In this document: piece after piece, positions 25,999 to 35,314 of the stretch
Numbering within the stretch: position 1 is the first letter of the stretch
Layout: every line of letters starts with the position of its first letter
Origin: Winogradskyella vidalii
GTDB lineage: Bacteria > Bacteroidota > Bacteroidia > Flavobacteriales > Flavobacteriaceae
Length of the DNA stretch: 64,000 nucleotides
NCBI RefSeq assembly: GCF_013403955.1
Contig: NZ_JABFDG010000002.1
Location: forward strand, 372,001-436,000
Direction of reading: 5' to 3'
Notes under the pieces: generated by a model
What the model was told of the DNA's origin: nothing
The model's input: only the letters and a program-made list of their open reading frames with translations
The model's database searches: none
Translations under genes and position numbers: made by a program

Positions 25999-28335
25999 AT
26001 GAAAAACACGACTACAGGTCCTTTCAAAGTAAATATTTCTTTACGCTTATTAAAAGATAAGTTTATAGATTTATTAGACTCAAATAATGCGTCTATCCAA
26101 ACACAAGCAAAGCAAGCTTTAGAGCTATTTGAAAAATATCCTGTGCTATCTAAAGGTTCTAGTTCAATAGAAGACTTTCTTAAGTATAAGCCTGTCATTG
26201 ATCAAATAATGTCTTATCTTTTTCCTTCCGCTTTATCAGAAAATGAAATTAAAGCAGCTGTGTCACCTTATACTAGCGAAGTTATATATTGTAGTTCAAG
26301 ATTAGAGCAAATTATTAGTAATGCAGAAGTAAGTGAAAGTATTTTTAATGAATTGTATAAGGATTATGAAGACTCTTTTGATTTGCTTACATATGCGATT
26401 ATTTTAAATATTCATTACAAATTTAATGTCGATTTTGAAAGACCCAAAACCCTATCTATTATAGATAAAAACGGTAACAGAAAGCGTTACCGTGTGGCTT
26501 TTAATGCCGATTTCCTAGATATTTATCCCAATGAAAATGCCATTGAAATTACTGAGGATATATTAGACGAATTATTAAGCAACGCTAACAACCTTGAAAT
26601 CTGGAGAAAGTACTTTCCAAAAGAATCTTGGACTATTGAGGGCTTCGGAATCGTAAATCTTATAGACACTTCTTTAGATGAACGCATAGATGATTTTAAA
26701 ACCCATTTAATAGAACCTAACAGCGAAAGTTTTCAATATTTAATTGAAGATATTAGGCGCATATTTAACATACCAGATTTACAATTGGGGAGTTACAGTG
26801 TAGAGCACGATAAAATTATCTCACCGTTAGACAGAAACTTTAATATGCTTACTCTAGCACAGGGTGATGATGTTAGCATTAGCGAATATGCTTGCGAACA
26901 TATTAATTGTCAACTATTTAAAGACTTCAAACCTCTAGTTATTTCTAATATAGAAACCTATCACAAACAAACCAATGGCAACAGATTAAGTGAAACTTTA
27001 TTAAAAAAAGGCCTAAAAAGTGTGGCGCTCATTCCGGTTTCTATCAATGGTGAATTAGGTTTTATTATAGAATTAGCAGCCTTTAAACCCAATCAGCTTA
27101 ATGCCATTAATATGGTGAAGCTAGATTCTATTTTACCTTTTATAATAAGCTATTCTAAGCGGACATTTTCAGAATATCAAAATGAAATCAGTGCTATTAT
27201 TCAACAAGAATGTACGGCCATCCATCCCGCTGTACAGTGGCGTTTTGAAGAAGAAGCGAATAAATATATGCAAGAACGGAATTATGGCGAAAATCCTGTT
27301 TTTAAAGAAATTGTTTTTAAAGATGTGGTTCCTCTTTTTGGTCAAATAGATGTAGTAGGTTCTTCTAATGCTAGAAATGAAGCCATTAGAATAGATTTAA
27401 CTAAACAGTTAGAAAAAAGTAAAACATTACTACAAAACCGGATTAAAATAAACTTACCTTTTTACGAACAGTTAATTTTTCAAATTGATAAGTATTTATT
27501 GGAGTTAAAAGAGAACTTTCATACCAATTCAGAACAAGAAATTAATATCTTTTTTGAAAAGCAACTCTTTCCTTTATTTGAATATTTTCAAAGCAATTCT
27601 AAAAACAGTAAGGATGTAGATGAATTCCTTAAAACTATAGATAAAACAACGAGCAATTTATACGATGCTAGAAAAGCTTACGATACCACTATTGAAAAAG
27701 GAAATAAAGCTTTGTCTTCATTTTTAGATCAACAACAAACAAAGGCTCAGGAAATATTTCCACATTATTTTGAAAAATTTAAAACCGATGGTATTGAGCA
27801 CAATTTATATATTGGGCAATCGATTTCTAAACACCTCAACTACCATCCTACCGTGTTATACAATTTACGTTTGTGGCAACTTCAAGTGGTTTGCGAAATG
27901 GAAGCCATGTATTACGATAAGCAAAAAGAGTTTCCATTGCAGTTAGAAGTCGCTTCATTGATACTCGCTTATGATGTGCCGATTACAATCCGATATCGTA
28001 TTGACGAAAAACAATTTGATGTCGATGGCGCCTACAATGTACGTTACGAAATGATTAAAAAACGTATCGACAAAGCCCATATCAAAAATACCAATGAACG
28101 CTTAACACAACCCCATAAACTTTCTGTGGTATATTCTAGCAACATCATGGAAAAAGAATATTTGGCTTATTTTGAATTTCTACAAGCCAAAAACTATATC
28201 GGAAATGATATTGAAATTGTAGAATTAGAAGAGCTTCAAGGGGCAAATGGTATAAAAGCGATTAGAGTAAGTATCAATAGAAAGCTTCAAAAGGTAGCCG
28301 ATATTTTTACCATAGAAGATTTACAAGCCGTATAA
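25999..28335 (+). CDS. GAF-domain protein, cytoplasmic
   Basis: 778 residues with no signal peptide. A GAF-like domain lies at ~250-395 (IRRIFNIPDLQLGSYSVEHD ... LKSVALIPVSINGELGFIIEL). The flanks are helical: an N-terminal ~1-230 region and a C-terminal ~400-778 region with coiled-coil character (DEFLKTIDKTTSNLYDARKA). No kinase, cyclase or HTH motif follows, so it is a sensor or scaffold rather than a classical signalling enzyme. GAF domains bind cyclic nucleotides, heme or small molecules. The neighbours on both sides carry phosphohydrolase domains, so sensing of a nucleotide is a reasonable hypothesis, not shown by the sequence. Confidence 0.75.
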   Translation: MKNTTTGPFKVNISLRLLKDKFIDLLDSNNASIQTQAKQALELFEKYPVLSKGSSSIEDFLKYKPVIDQIMSYLFPSALSENEIKAAVSPYTSEVIYCSSRLEQIISNAEVSESIFNELYKDYEDSFDLLTYAIILNIHYKFNVDFERPKTLSIIDKNGNRKRYRVAFNADFLDIYPNENAIEITEDILDELLSNANNLEIWRKYFPKESWTIEGFGIVNLIDTSLDERIDDFKTHLIEPNSESFQYLIEDIRRIFNIPDLQLGSYSVEHDKIISPLDRNFNMLTLAQGDDVSISEYACEHINCQLFKDFKPLVISNIETYHKQTNGNRLSETLLKKGLKSVALIPVSINGELGFIIELAAFKPNQLNAINMVKLDSILPFIISYSKRTFSEYQNEISAIIQQECTAIHPAVQWRFEEEANKYMQERNYGENPVFKEIVFKDVVPLFGQIDVVGSSNARNEAIRIDLTKQLEKSKTLLQNRIKINLPFYEQLIFQIDKYLLELKENFHTNSEQEINIFFEKQLFPLFEYFQSNSKNSKDVDEFLKTIDKTTSNLYDARKAYDTTIEKGNKALSSFLDQQQTKAQEIFPHYFEKFKTDGIEHNLYIGQSISKHLNYHPTVLYNLRLWQLQVVCEMEAMYYDKQKEFPLQLEVASLILAYDVPITIRYRIDEKQFDVDGAYNVRYEMIKKRIDKAHIKNTNERLTQPHKLSVVYSSNIMEKEYLAYFEFLQAKNYIGNDIEIVELEELQGANGIKAIRVSINRKLQKVADIFTIEDLQAV

Positions 28336-28349
28336 AAAGGGTTGATGAC

Positions 28350-31300
28350 ATGAATAAAAAACTACTATTAGGCTTATTTAGCATAGGAATTATTGTAAGT
28401 AGTTGTGCTACTTTTAATCCTTACAATGTTAATACGAGCGACAAAACACTTAAACATATCGACAACAATACCACCAATGTTTTTTTAATTGGTGATGTTG
28501 GATTGCCAGAAGCCGATGGCACAGCACCAAAACCATTACTAAAATTACAGCAGCAATTTGGTAAAGCAGATAAAGACGATGTGCTCTTATTTCTTGGCGA
28601 TAATATTTACCCTAAAGGCATTCCATTAAAAAATAAAAAAGCCATTAAAGCGGCAGAACACGCACTAAATCTTCAACTAGAAGTCGCAAAAACATTTCCT
28701 GGAAGTGTGTATTTTCTTCCTGGGAATCACGATTGGTATAGTGGCTTAAAAGGTCTAAAACGACAAGAAAAATTGGTTGAAGATGCTTTAGGGAAAAACA
28801 CCTTTCAACCCGAAAATGGCTGTCCTATAGAAAAAGTAAACCTCAGTGATGATACCGTAATGCTGATTGTAGATTCGCACTGGTATATTACCAATTGGAA
28901 TAACCACCCCACAATTAATGACGATTGTGAAATAAAATCTAGAGCCGATTTTTTAGATGAATTTAGAAGTGAAATTAAGAAAGCACGAGGCAAAATCACC
29001 TTAGTGGCCATACACCACCCTATGTATAGCAATGGGCCACATAACGGACGTTATGGGGTTAAAGAAAACATGAGCCCTTTGCCTATTCTCGGGACTCTTA
29101 AAAATGTTCTAAGAACAACTACAGGTATTGTAAATGCCGACTTATCAAATCAGTTTTACAATGACCTCAGAAAAAATCTTGTAGTAGCGGCACAGCAAAA
29201 TGAAAATGTTATTTTCCTTTCTGGTCATGAGCATAATTTACAATATTTAGAAGTTGACAATGTGAATCAAATTGTCAGTGGTTCAGGTTCTAAAAGGACA
29301 CCAGTAAGAATGCGAAACCCTAATAATTATGGTCATTCTGTTCCTGGTTACGCCGTATTAAATATAGGAAAAAATAAAGCTGTAGACGTTCAGTTTTTTA
29401 ATTCTGATGCAGAAGAAGTCGAATTTTACAAACAGATAAAACAACCAGAACAAGTTTCAGAAATCAATTATCCTGAAATGACTTCAGATTCTGTAAGTAC
29501 TTCTATCTATTCAAAAGAAGACACTGATAAATCTGGTTTTTATAAATTTCTTTGGGGCGAACGGTATCGCGATGATTATAGCACAACCGTTAAAGCTAAG
29601 GTGGCTAACTTAGACACTTTAATGGGCGGATTAAAACCTTTTAGAAAAGGTGGCGGTACACAATCTAAGACTCTTCATCTTAAAGATACTGAAGGAAAAC
29701 GTTATGTAATGCGTGCCATGAAAAAGCAAGCCGACCAATTTATGCAAGCTGCTATTTTTAAAGATCAATATGTAGAAGGGCAATTTACAGATACCACTTC
29801 TGAAGATTTATTAGAAGATATTTTTGCTGGTGCTTACCCTTACGCGCCATTTACTTTAGCAACACTTTCTGAAGCTATTAATCTTCCGCATTTAAACCCT
29901 AAGTTATATTACATCCCAAAACAAAATGCTTTAGGTTTACATAATGAAGATTTTGGAGATGAACTTTATCTCTTTGAAGAACACCCTTCTGATGGCCATA
30001 CACATTTAGGCACAGGAAATTTCACAGGAGAAATTGTAAGCACTGTAGATATGTTAAATGATGTGCTTAGTGATGAATCTAAAATTATTGATGAAAAAGA
30101 ATTTATAAAAGCACGCTTATTTGATATGCTTATTGGTGATCCCGACAGACACCAAGACCAATGGCGCTGGTTGGTTTACGAAAATAAAGGCAAAACCATT
30201 TATAAACCTTTACCTAGAGATCGCGATTTTGCTTTTTCTAAAGTTTCAGATGGTTTTTTATTTGGTACTGCTGTAAAAATAATTCCGACGGCAAGAAAAT
30301 ACAGAAAATATGAGTCCGATTTAAAAGATGTAAAAGGATTTAATGTTTCCGGATTTTCATTAGATGTGGCTTTTATCGCCGAAGCAAATAAATTAGATTG
30401 GGATAAACAAGTGCAGTATATTCAATCTCAAATCACTGATGCCGTTATTGATAAGGCTTTTGAAAATCTCCCCAAAGAAATTGATATTAACAATGCCGTT
30501 GCTATTAAAAAGATTTTAAAAGACCGACGCGCTAATCTTCAAAAAATTTCGGACAGATATCTAAAGTTATTACAAAAATATGCTGTAATCACCGGAACGC
30601 ATAAAGATGATTATATCAATGTTAAGGCCTTAGAAAGTGGTACTGTAGAAGTGTCTTTATATCGTAAAAAAGACGATACCATTAAAGACCGCTTTCATCA
30701 TAAAATTTACGACCCAAAGGCGACCAAAGAAATCTGGATATATGGCCTAGATGATGATGATAGTTTTGAAGTTGAAGGAAAAATTTCTAAGATTAAAGTG
30801 CGTTTTATTGGCGGACAAAATAATGATGATTACAAGATTGAACATGGTAAAAACATTGTGATATACGATTACAAATCGAAAAAAAATGATTTAGAACAAG
30901 CTAAAAAAGCTAGAATCAAATTAACGGACGATTATGATACCAATGTTTATGATTACAGGAAATTAAGGAACAATGTGAATCAAATCTCGCCTATTGTTGG
31001 CGCCAATCCTGATGATGGGTTAAAATTAGGATTCTCAAACACCTACACCACTTATGGATTTGAACGCAATCCATTTACATCGCAACACCAAGTTAAAGCC
31101 GCCTATTATTTTGCAACTGATGGCTACGAATTAAATTATAAAGGGGAGTTTGCTAATGTAATTGGTAACTTAAATTTTGGATTTCAAGCGTATTTTCAAA
31201 GTCCAAATTACAGTGTAAATTTCTTTGGTTATGGTAATGAAACCGAAAATTATGATGACGATTTAGGTCTAGATTACAATAGAGTAAAAACGAGAATTTT

Positions 31301-32015
31301 TCGTTTAAGCCCACAACTTATTTGGAATTCTAAACGGGGAAGCCTTATTCATTTTGGTCTTAGTTATGAGGTGAATGAAATTCATAATACGGATAACCGT
31401 TTTGTGTCGGATAACGACTTGCTACCCGAAAATATTTTTGATGAAGAGCATTTTGGTGGTGTTAACGCAAAATATGATTATTATAATTACGACAATAAGG
31501 CCTACCCTACCAATGGCATGCATATTTCAATTGAAACCGGTTATAAAAATAATTTAGAAGTAAGCGGTCGTAGTTTTGGATATCTTATAACAGATTTAGG
31601 TTTTGCGAGACAACTAAACCCATCGGGACGTTTGGTGTTTGCTACAAAATTGAAAGGTCACTTAAATTTTGGAGATGGTTTTGAATTTTATCAAGCGGCA
31701 TCAATCGGTGGTCTAGATGGCTTAAGAGGTTATAGAAACCAACGGTTTACAGGAAAAAATGCTTTCTATCAAAACACAGACTTAAGGTATAGTTTTAACC
31801 GTATGAAAACACAGTTGGTTCCTATAAAATTAGGAATTTATGGTGGCTTTGACTATGGTCGTGTTTGGCTTGAAGATGATTCGTCCGAAAAATGGCATAA
31901 CGCTTATGGTGGTGGCCTTTTTATTAATGCTGTAGATTTACTGTCTGCAAATTTAGGCATGTTTCACGCTTCAGATGGCATCAGAGTTTCTTTTGGAATG
32001 GGCTTTGATTTCTAA
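28350..32015 (+). CDS. Fusion lipoprotein: calcineurin-like phosphoesterase, kinase-like domain, BamA/TamA-type beta-barrel
   Basis: 1221 residues. Lipoprotein signal with lipobox VSSC at ~20. Residues ~42-330: metallophosphoesterase with IGDVGLPEADG, FLGDNIYPKG, LPGNHDWY, IHHPMYSNG and SGHEHN. Residues ~410-750: a kinase-like fold reminiscent of HipA/FAM20/PI-kinases, with RLFDMLIGDPDRHQDQWRW (~590) and PLPRDRDFAFSK (~620) as candidate catalytic and metal motifs. Residues ~870-1221: an outer-membrane beta-barrel of the Omp85/TamA type (SIGGLDGLRGYRNQRF near the end; final aromatic GMGFDF). It would sit in the outer membrane with the enzymatic part attached. Substrates are unknown. Last gene of the HD-PycTM/GAF operon. 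Confidence 0.82.
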   Translation: MNKKLLLGLFSIGIIVSSCATFNPYNVNTSDKTLKHIDNNTTNVFLIGDVGLPEADGTAPKPLLKLQQQFGKADKDDVLLFLGDNIYPKGIPLKNKKAIKAAEHALNLQLEVAKTFPGSVYFLPGNHDWYSGLKGLKRQEKLVEDALGKNTFQPENGCPIEKVNLSDDTVMLIVDSHWYITNWNNHPTINDDCEIKSRADFLDEFRSEIKKARGKITLVAIHHPMYSNGPHNGRYGVKENMSPLPILGTLKNVLRTTTGIVNADLSNQFYNDLRKNLVVAAQQNENVIFLSGHEHNLQYLEVDNVNQIVSGSGSKRTPVRMRNPNNYGHSVPGYAVLNIGKNKAVDVQFFNSDAEEVEFYKQIKQPEQVSEINYPEMTSDSVSTSIYSKEDTDKSGFYKFLWGERYRDDYSTTVKAKVANLDTLMGGLKPFRKGGGTQSKTLHLKDTEGKRYVMRAMKKQADQFMQAAIFKDQYVEGQFTDTTSEDLLEDIFAGAYPYAPFTLATLSEAINLPHLNPKLYYIPKQNALGLHNEDFGDELYLFEEHPSDGHTHLGTGNFTGEIVSTVDMLNDVLSDESKIIDEKEFIKARLFDMLIGDPDRHQDQWRWLVYENKGKTIYKPLPRDRDFAFSKVSDGFLFGTAVKIIPTARKYRKYESDLKDVKGFNVSGFSLDVAFIAEANKLDWDKQVQYIQSQITDAVIDKAFENLPKEIDINNAVAIKKILKDRRANLQKISDRYLKLLQKYAVITGTHKDDYINVKALESGTVEVSLYRKKDDTIKDRFHHKIYDPKATKEIWIYGLDDDDSFEVEGKISKIKVRFIGGQNNDDYKIEHGKNIVIYDYKSKKNDLEQAKKARIKLTDDYDTNVYDYRKLRNNVNQISPIVGANPDDGLKLGFSNTYTTYGFERNPFTSQHQVKAAYYFATDGYELNYKGEFANVIGNLNFGFQAYFQSPNYSVNFFGYGNETENYDDDLGLDYNRVKTRIFRLSPQLIWNSKRGSLIHFGLSYEVNEIHNTDNRFVSDNDLLPENIFDEEHFGGVNAKYDYYNYDNKAYPTNGMHISIETGYKNNLEVSGRSFGYLITDLGFARQLNPSGRLVFATKLKGHLNFGDGFEFYQAASIGGLDGLRGYRNQRFTGKNAFYQNTDLRYSFNRMKTQLVPIKLGIYGGFDYGRVWLEDDSSEKWHNAYGGGLFINAVDLLSANLGMFHASDGIRVSFGMGFDF

Positions 32016-32019
32016 AAAA

Positions 32020-32044
32020 AAGGCGTAAATAAAATTTACGCCTT
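32020..32044. terminator. Terminator between the fusion lipoprotein and doxX-like genes
   Basis: AAGGCGTAAAT (32020-32030) and ATTTACGCCTT (32034-32044) form an 11-pair stem with a 3-base loop. An A-run on its left makes it a good minus-strand terminator for the DoxX gene and a possible one for the plus-strand operon. Confidence 0.8.
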
Positions 32045-32070
32045 AACAATTTAAACAAAACAACCAATTA

Positions 32071-32454
32071 CTATTTTACTAAAGGCTTTAGTTTAACTAT
32101 TGAAAGTACTAAAAGAATAATCGCTATAACTACAAGCACCCATTGTGGTACTGGCCTTGCAAAAAATTCCATTATTAAACCACCAATCATAGTTGCCAAT
32201 AAAAGGATGTATGCTAATTTCCCTAGGCTATGCTTATTTTTAATGGTGTACAAGATGAGTAGTATGGCAATTATAAGCTCTACAGCACCTGTAAATACTC
32301 TAAATACATTTGGGTCTATTGGCACTAAAGATTTAAACTGTTCAAATCCTTGAATACTTTTTTCGGCGCCTAATAATTTTGGTAGAGCAAAGAATACCAT
32401 AAATGCAGCGGCTACAAAATCACTTACTTTAAGTGCTATTTTTGTGTTTTTCAT
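32071..32454 (-). CDS. DoxX-family membrane protein
   Basis: 127 residues with four hydrophobic segments (VAAAFMVFFALPKLLG, VELIIAILLILYTI, LAYILLLATMIGGLIMEFF, WVLVVIAIILLVLSIV). This is the size and topology of the DoxX/DoxD-like family. Their roles vary and are mostly linked to redox stress or quinone reduction; the biochemical function here is unknown. It is downstream of the AhpD-like gene and the tetR gene on the same strand, so it is probably under the same TetR control. Confidence 0.8.
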   Translation of the reverse strand: MKNTKIALKVSDFVAAAFMVFFALPKLLGAEKSIQGFEQFKSLVPIDPNVFRVFTGAVELIIAILLILYTIKNKHSLGKLAYILLLATMIGGLIMEFFARPVPQWVLVVIAIILLVLSIVKLKPLVK

Positions 32455-32530
32455 TGGTGTAGTTATTTTAATAAACCTTCGGAATAATACAGAAGGTTTA
32501 TTATTATCAATTAACTCGTGATTATAGAAA

Positions 32531-33094
32531 TTAAGATTCTACATTAGCTTTAGACCACTCAAACTTTTTAAACCCAGCATCAACAGGGGTATTAGCAATA
32601 TGGTTTACATAGTTACTAATTGTCTTTTGAGATAAGCCTAGTATTATTTCTAACACATGTGCTTCGGTATAACCTGCAGCATAAAATGTGTCTAAATCTT
32701 CTTGAGAAACATAACCACGATTTCTAACTATCGTTAAGGTCATAGTACGTAAGGCTTCTAACTTAGAACTCTCTAAAGGTGTTTCGTTACGTAAAGCTTC
32801 AGTGATAGCGTCATCGACTTTCATCATTTTTGCAATACCTGTATGTGCTGGGACACAATAATGGCAAGCATGTTCTACATTTATAGTTTGCCACACCACA
32901 GTTAACTCATCGTTATTAAAAGAAGAGTCAACAAATAATTGGTGCAGGGTTTGATAAGCCTCTAAAACTTTTGGAGCACTTGCTAAAACACCGTGTAAAC
33001 CAGGAATCATTCCGAAGGCTTTTTGAGAGTTTTCTAATAAGGGTTGGCTCGCTTCTGGAGCTGTTTCAATGTCATGAATTTTTAAAGTTGTCAT
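32531..33094 (-). CDS. AhpD-like carboxymuconolactone decarboxylase-family peroxidase
   Basis: 187 residues. The motif EHACHYCVPAHTG contains the E-x2-C-x2-C-x3-H relay of AhpD-type alkylhydroperoxidases. LGLSQKTISNYVNHIANTPVD at the C-terminus is also typical of this subfamily (often called uncharacterised peroxidase-related). It likely reduces peroxides or acts as a thiol oxidoreductase in the cytoplasm. A palindromic operator lies 35 bases upstream, and the gene sits between tetR and doxX. Confidence 0.85.
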   Translation of the reverse strand: MTTLKIHDIETAPEASQPLLENSQKAFGMIPGLHGVLASAPKVLEAYQTLHQLFVDSSFNNDELTVVWQTINVEHACHYCVPAHTGIAKMMKVDDAITEALRNETPLESSKLEALRTMTLTIVRNRGYVSQEDLDTFYAAGYTEAHVLEIILGLSQKTISNYVNHIANTPVDAGFKKFEWSKANVES

Positions 33095-33128
33095 AATTTT
33101 TAATTTTATTATTAATATTAAATTTTTC

Positions 33129-33144
33129 TAAACGTTCGTTTAGT
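33129..33144. promoter_or_regulatory. TetR operator upstream of the AhpD-like gene
   Basis: CTAAACG-TT-CGTTTAG is a perfect 16-bp palindrome between tetR and the AhpD-like gene. It shares the CTAA..CG....TTAG framework with the palindrome upstream of tetR itself (33747-33766), matching 11 of 16 positions. Confidence 0.65.
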
Positions 33145-33162
33145 TATTGTACAAAAAAAAAG

Positions 33163-33726
33163 CTATATATTTTTAAAGGTCATTTCAATATAATCTTCAA
33201 TTTCCTGTTTACTATTTACTCGAGCAGCTGCAGCTAACCCATGCTTGGCTAATAATAAAAAATTAGCTTGTTGTAAAATAGTCGCTTCATCTTTAGTAGG
33301 GTCTGTTTTTAATTTTTCTATAATTATAGCTTTCAAATTTGCCATAAAAGCATCCATTTGTACTTTTATTAATTCATCTTCTCGTTCAGAAAATTCATTA
33401 TAAGTATTGGTTACTAAACAACCTTTGATGCTATTATCTTTAAAATTAGCTTCTACTGAATCATAAAAAAATTGTTTAATAGAAGCCACACCGTTAGATG
33501 CGTTTTTAAATGTTTCAAACATCTCATTAACGTTGTTCTTATAACATTTTAGGCTTTCAAGAAAAAGGCTATGTTTATTACCAAAGCTAGAATAAATGGA
33601 AAATTTATTAATCCCCATCTCTTGTTCAAGCATTTGCATAGAGGTCGTTTCATAACCATTTCTCCAGAAAAGCTGCATTGCTTTTTCTAGAACTTCTGCT
33701 TCATTATATTGTTTTTTTCTAGCCAC
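33163..33726 (-). CDS. TetR/AcrR-family repressor
   Basis: 187 residues from GTG 33726. The N-terminal HTH is clear: EVLEKAMQLFWRNGYETTSM then EQEMGINKFSIYSSFGNKHSLF. The C-terminal ligand domain resembles the TetR_C group that includes regulators of redox-stress genes (GCLVTNTYNEF, LLLAKHGLAAAARV). It is encoded directly upstream of the AhpD-like and DoxX genes, with palindromes in front of both itself and that pair. I infer negative autoregulation and control of the downstream genes by an oxidant or electrophile. Confidence 0.88.
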   Translation of the reverse strand: MARKKQYNEAEVLEKAMQLFWRNGYETTSMQMLEQEMGINKFSIYSSFGNKHSLFLESLKCYKNNVNEMFETFKNASNGVASIKQFFYDSVEANFKDNSIKGCLVTNTYNEFSEREDELIKVQMDAFMANLKAIIIEKLKTDPTKDEATILQQANFLLLAKHGLAAAARVNSKQEIEDYIEMTFKNI

Positions 33727-33746
33727 ACTTTTTAATTACAGCACAA

Positions 33747-33766
33747 AACTAACCAATCGGTTAGTT
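33747..33766. promoter_or_regulatory. TetR autoregulatory operator
   Basis: AACTAACC-AATC-GGTTAGTT is a 20-bp perfect inverted repeat 21 bases upstream of the tetR start codon. It is related to the operator at 33129-33144. Confidence 0.65.
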
Positions 33767-33805
33767 ATATGAAAATTTTTAACATAGAATTTAGAATTTA
33801 AGTGG

Positions 33806-34582
33806 TTAAAGTCCAAATTTAGACTTAATAAGGGCATTTTTATTAAGCTCAACATTGGTGGCTTTATAACCAATATTGAATATAGTATCGAGATGTTTTT
33901 TATCAAAAGTACTAAAACCATCAAGTTCTTTTAATGAAATAACAACATCGCAATGTCTGAATTTTTGAGAATCTTCTCTAAAGGATTTCAATTTAAAAGC
34001 ACGTTCCACTACACCGTAAGAATGTTTTAAATCTTGAACTTTAATATTTTTTACACCGTCTACATAGACACCAATAATTACATCACACTGAGAAATTAAG
34101 GGTTCAACAGGAAAATTATTAAGTACACCACCATCAATAAAAAATGATTTATCAATTTTCACAGGTGTAAAAACTCCAGGGAAAGCTGCTGAAGCTAATA
34201 TTGGTTTTATAAGCTCACCAGAATTAAAAATTTTAAGCTCTCCATTTAATACATTAGTTGCTGTAATATAAAGCGACTTTTTAAGCGCCTTAAAATCATC
34301 GTCTATAATGTAAGAATTTAACAACGGATAGAATTTTTCAACATCAATAAAACCTGGCTTTCCAAGGGCATATTTAGAAATATCAATAATCTGAAAGCTT
34401 TTGAAAATTTTTAAAATGTCGTTCCAATCACAACCATAAGCGTGAAGCGCACCAACAATAGCTCCTGCACTAGAACCCGAAATATGAGTCACTATTATAC
34501 CACGCTCTTCTAGAGCCTTAATAACACCAATATGTGCTGCACCTCGCATGCCACCGCCAGATAGTACTAAACCAACAGTCAT
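33806..34582 (-). CDS. Patatin-like phospholipase (RssA-like)
   Basis: 258 residues. Oxyanion loop GLVLSGGGMRGAAHIGV, nucleophile elbow HISGSSAGAIVGAL (GxSxG Ser) and the Asp of the catalytic dyad in FFIDGGVLNNFPV are all present, so the enzyme should be active as a serine lipase/acyl hydrolase. There is no signal peptide; it is cytoplasmic. It sits 110 bases downstream of the broken flavin-oxidoreductase-like gene on the same strand and could be co-transcribed from that gene's CRP-type promoter. Its substrate is unknown. Confidence 0.88.
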   Translation of the reverse strand: MTVGLVLSGGGMRGAAHIGVIKALEERGIIVTHISGSSAGAIVGALHAYGCDWNDILKIFKSFQIIDISKYALGKPGFIDVEKFYPLLNSYIIDDDFKALKKSLYITATNVLNGELKIFNSGELIKPILASAAFPGVFTPVKIDKSFFIDGGVLNNFPVEPLISQCDVIIGVYVDGVKNIKVQDLKHSYGVVERAFKLKSFREDSQKFRHCDVVISLKELDGFSTFDKKHLDTIFNIGYKATNVELNKNALIKSKFGL

Positions 34583-34691
34583 AGACTAAATATTTAAACA
34601 ATCAGTTCAAAATTACCATTTATTATAAAAAAGAAACCATCCTGTAGATTAAATTTAAAACTTGTTTTGGTTAAAAACCAAAACTATTTAA

Positions 34692-35117
34692 TTAATCTAA
34701 ATCCGGATGACTTCTCATTTTTCCCGTAATTTCTGTAACGTTAATTTGAAAAATAATGGGTCTATTATCTTTGTACATCTTACTAGAAAACTCGGCTATA
34801 AAATCTAATTCACGATGCTCATTAGTAACTACTAAGTCTTTAACACCTAATGAAAACTGATGCAATTTTGCTTTGCCTTCACTTCCTGATAATTCCTGAA
34901 ATGTACCATGTGCTAATACTGATTTCTATTCATTTACAGAATCGATATCAGTTACACAAAGTGAAACATTACTGTTTCTACGCATAGCATTTATTTTATG
35001 GCCTTCTGCAGAATATCCAATAATAATTTTCTTCTCTATATCAAAAAAATAAGTGATTGGCGCTATAAAAGGTCTGTCTCTATAGATATAAGACAGATTC
35101 CCAATATAATTGAGCAT
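34692..35117 (-). pseudogene. Pyridoxamine-phosphate-oxidase-like flavin protein broken by an amber codon
   Basis: The frame from ATG 35117 runs to TAA at 34692-34694 (141 codons) but has TAG at 34926-34928 (codon 64). The first part (RPFIAPITYFFD, IIIGYSAEGHKINAMRRN, VSLCVTDIDSVNE) and the second part (KSVLAHGTFQELSG) are one PNPOx-fold domain. Relatives have Trp at this position (VNEW+SV), so a TGG to TAG change explains it. Such split-barrel proteins bind FMN or F420 and are frequent companions of USPs in hypoxia regulons. A CRP-type box and -7 box lie upstream (35184-35226). Unless read through, the gene is dead; a sequencing error should be excluded. Confidence 0.75.
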
Positions 35118-35183
35118 AAGTAAAATAATGGATTATTTTTCCTTTAATGTCTTTACCATAACGCCTAACCTTTAACGTTTACA

Positions 35184-35226
35184 CTAATCTACTTATAATT
35201 AAGGGATTAAATTATGATATTGGTCA
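35184..35226 (-). promoter_or_regulatory. CRP-type box 1 plus -7 element (PNPOx-like gene)
   Basis: On the minus strand AAC-TGACCAATATCA-TAA (core 35215-35226) is followed by TAGATTAG (35184-35191). The -7 T lies 29.5 bp from the core centre, as in the other boxes of this region. Confidence 0.6.
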
Positions 35227-35314
35227 GTTACAGACGTATTATATTTAAATAAAAAAAATCCTATTCATTGATTTAAATAACACCTTCAATAAAACTAGAA
35301 CACGATTAAGCTAA

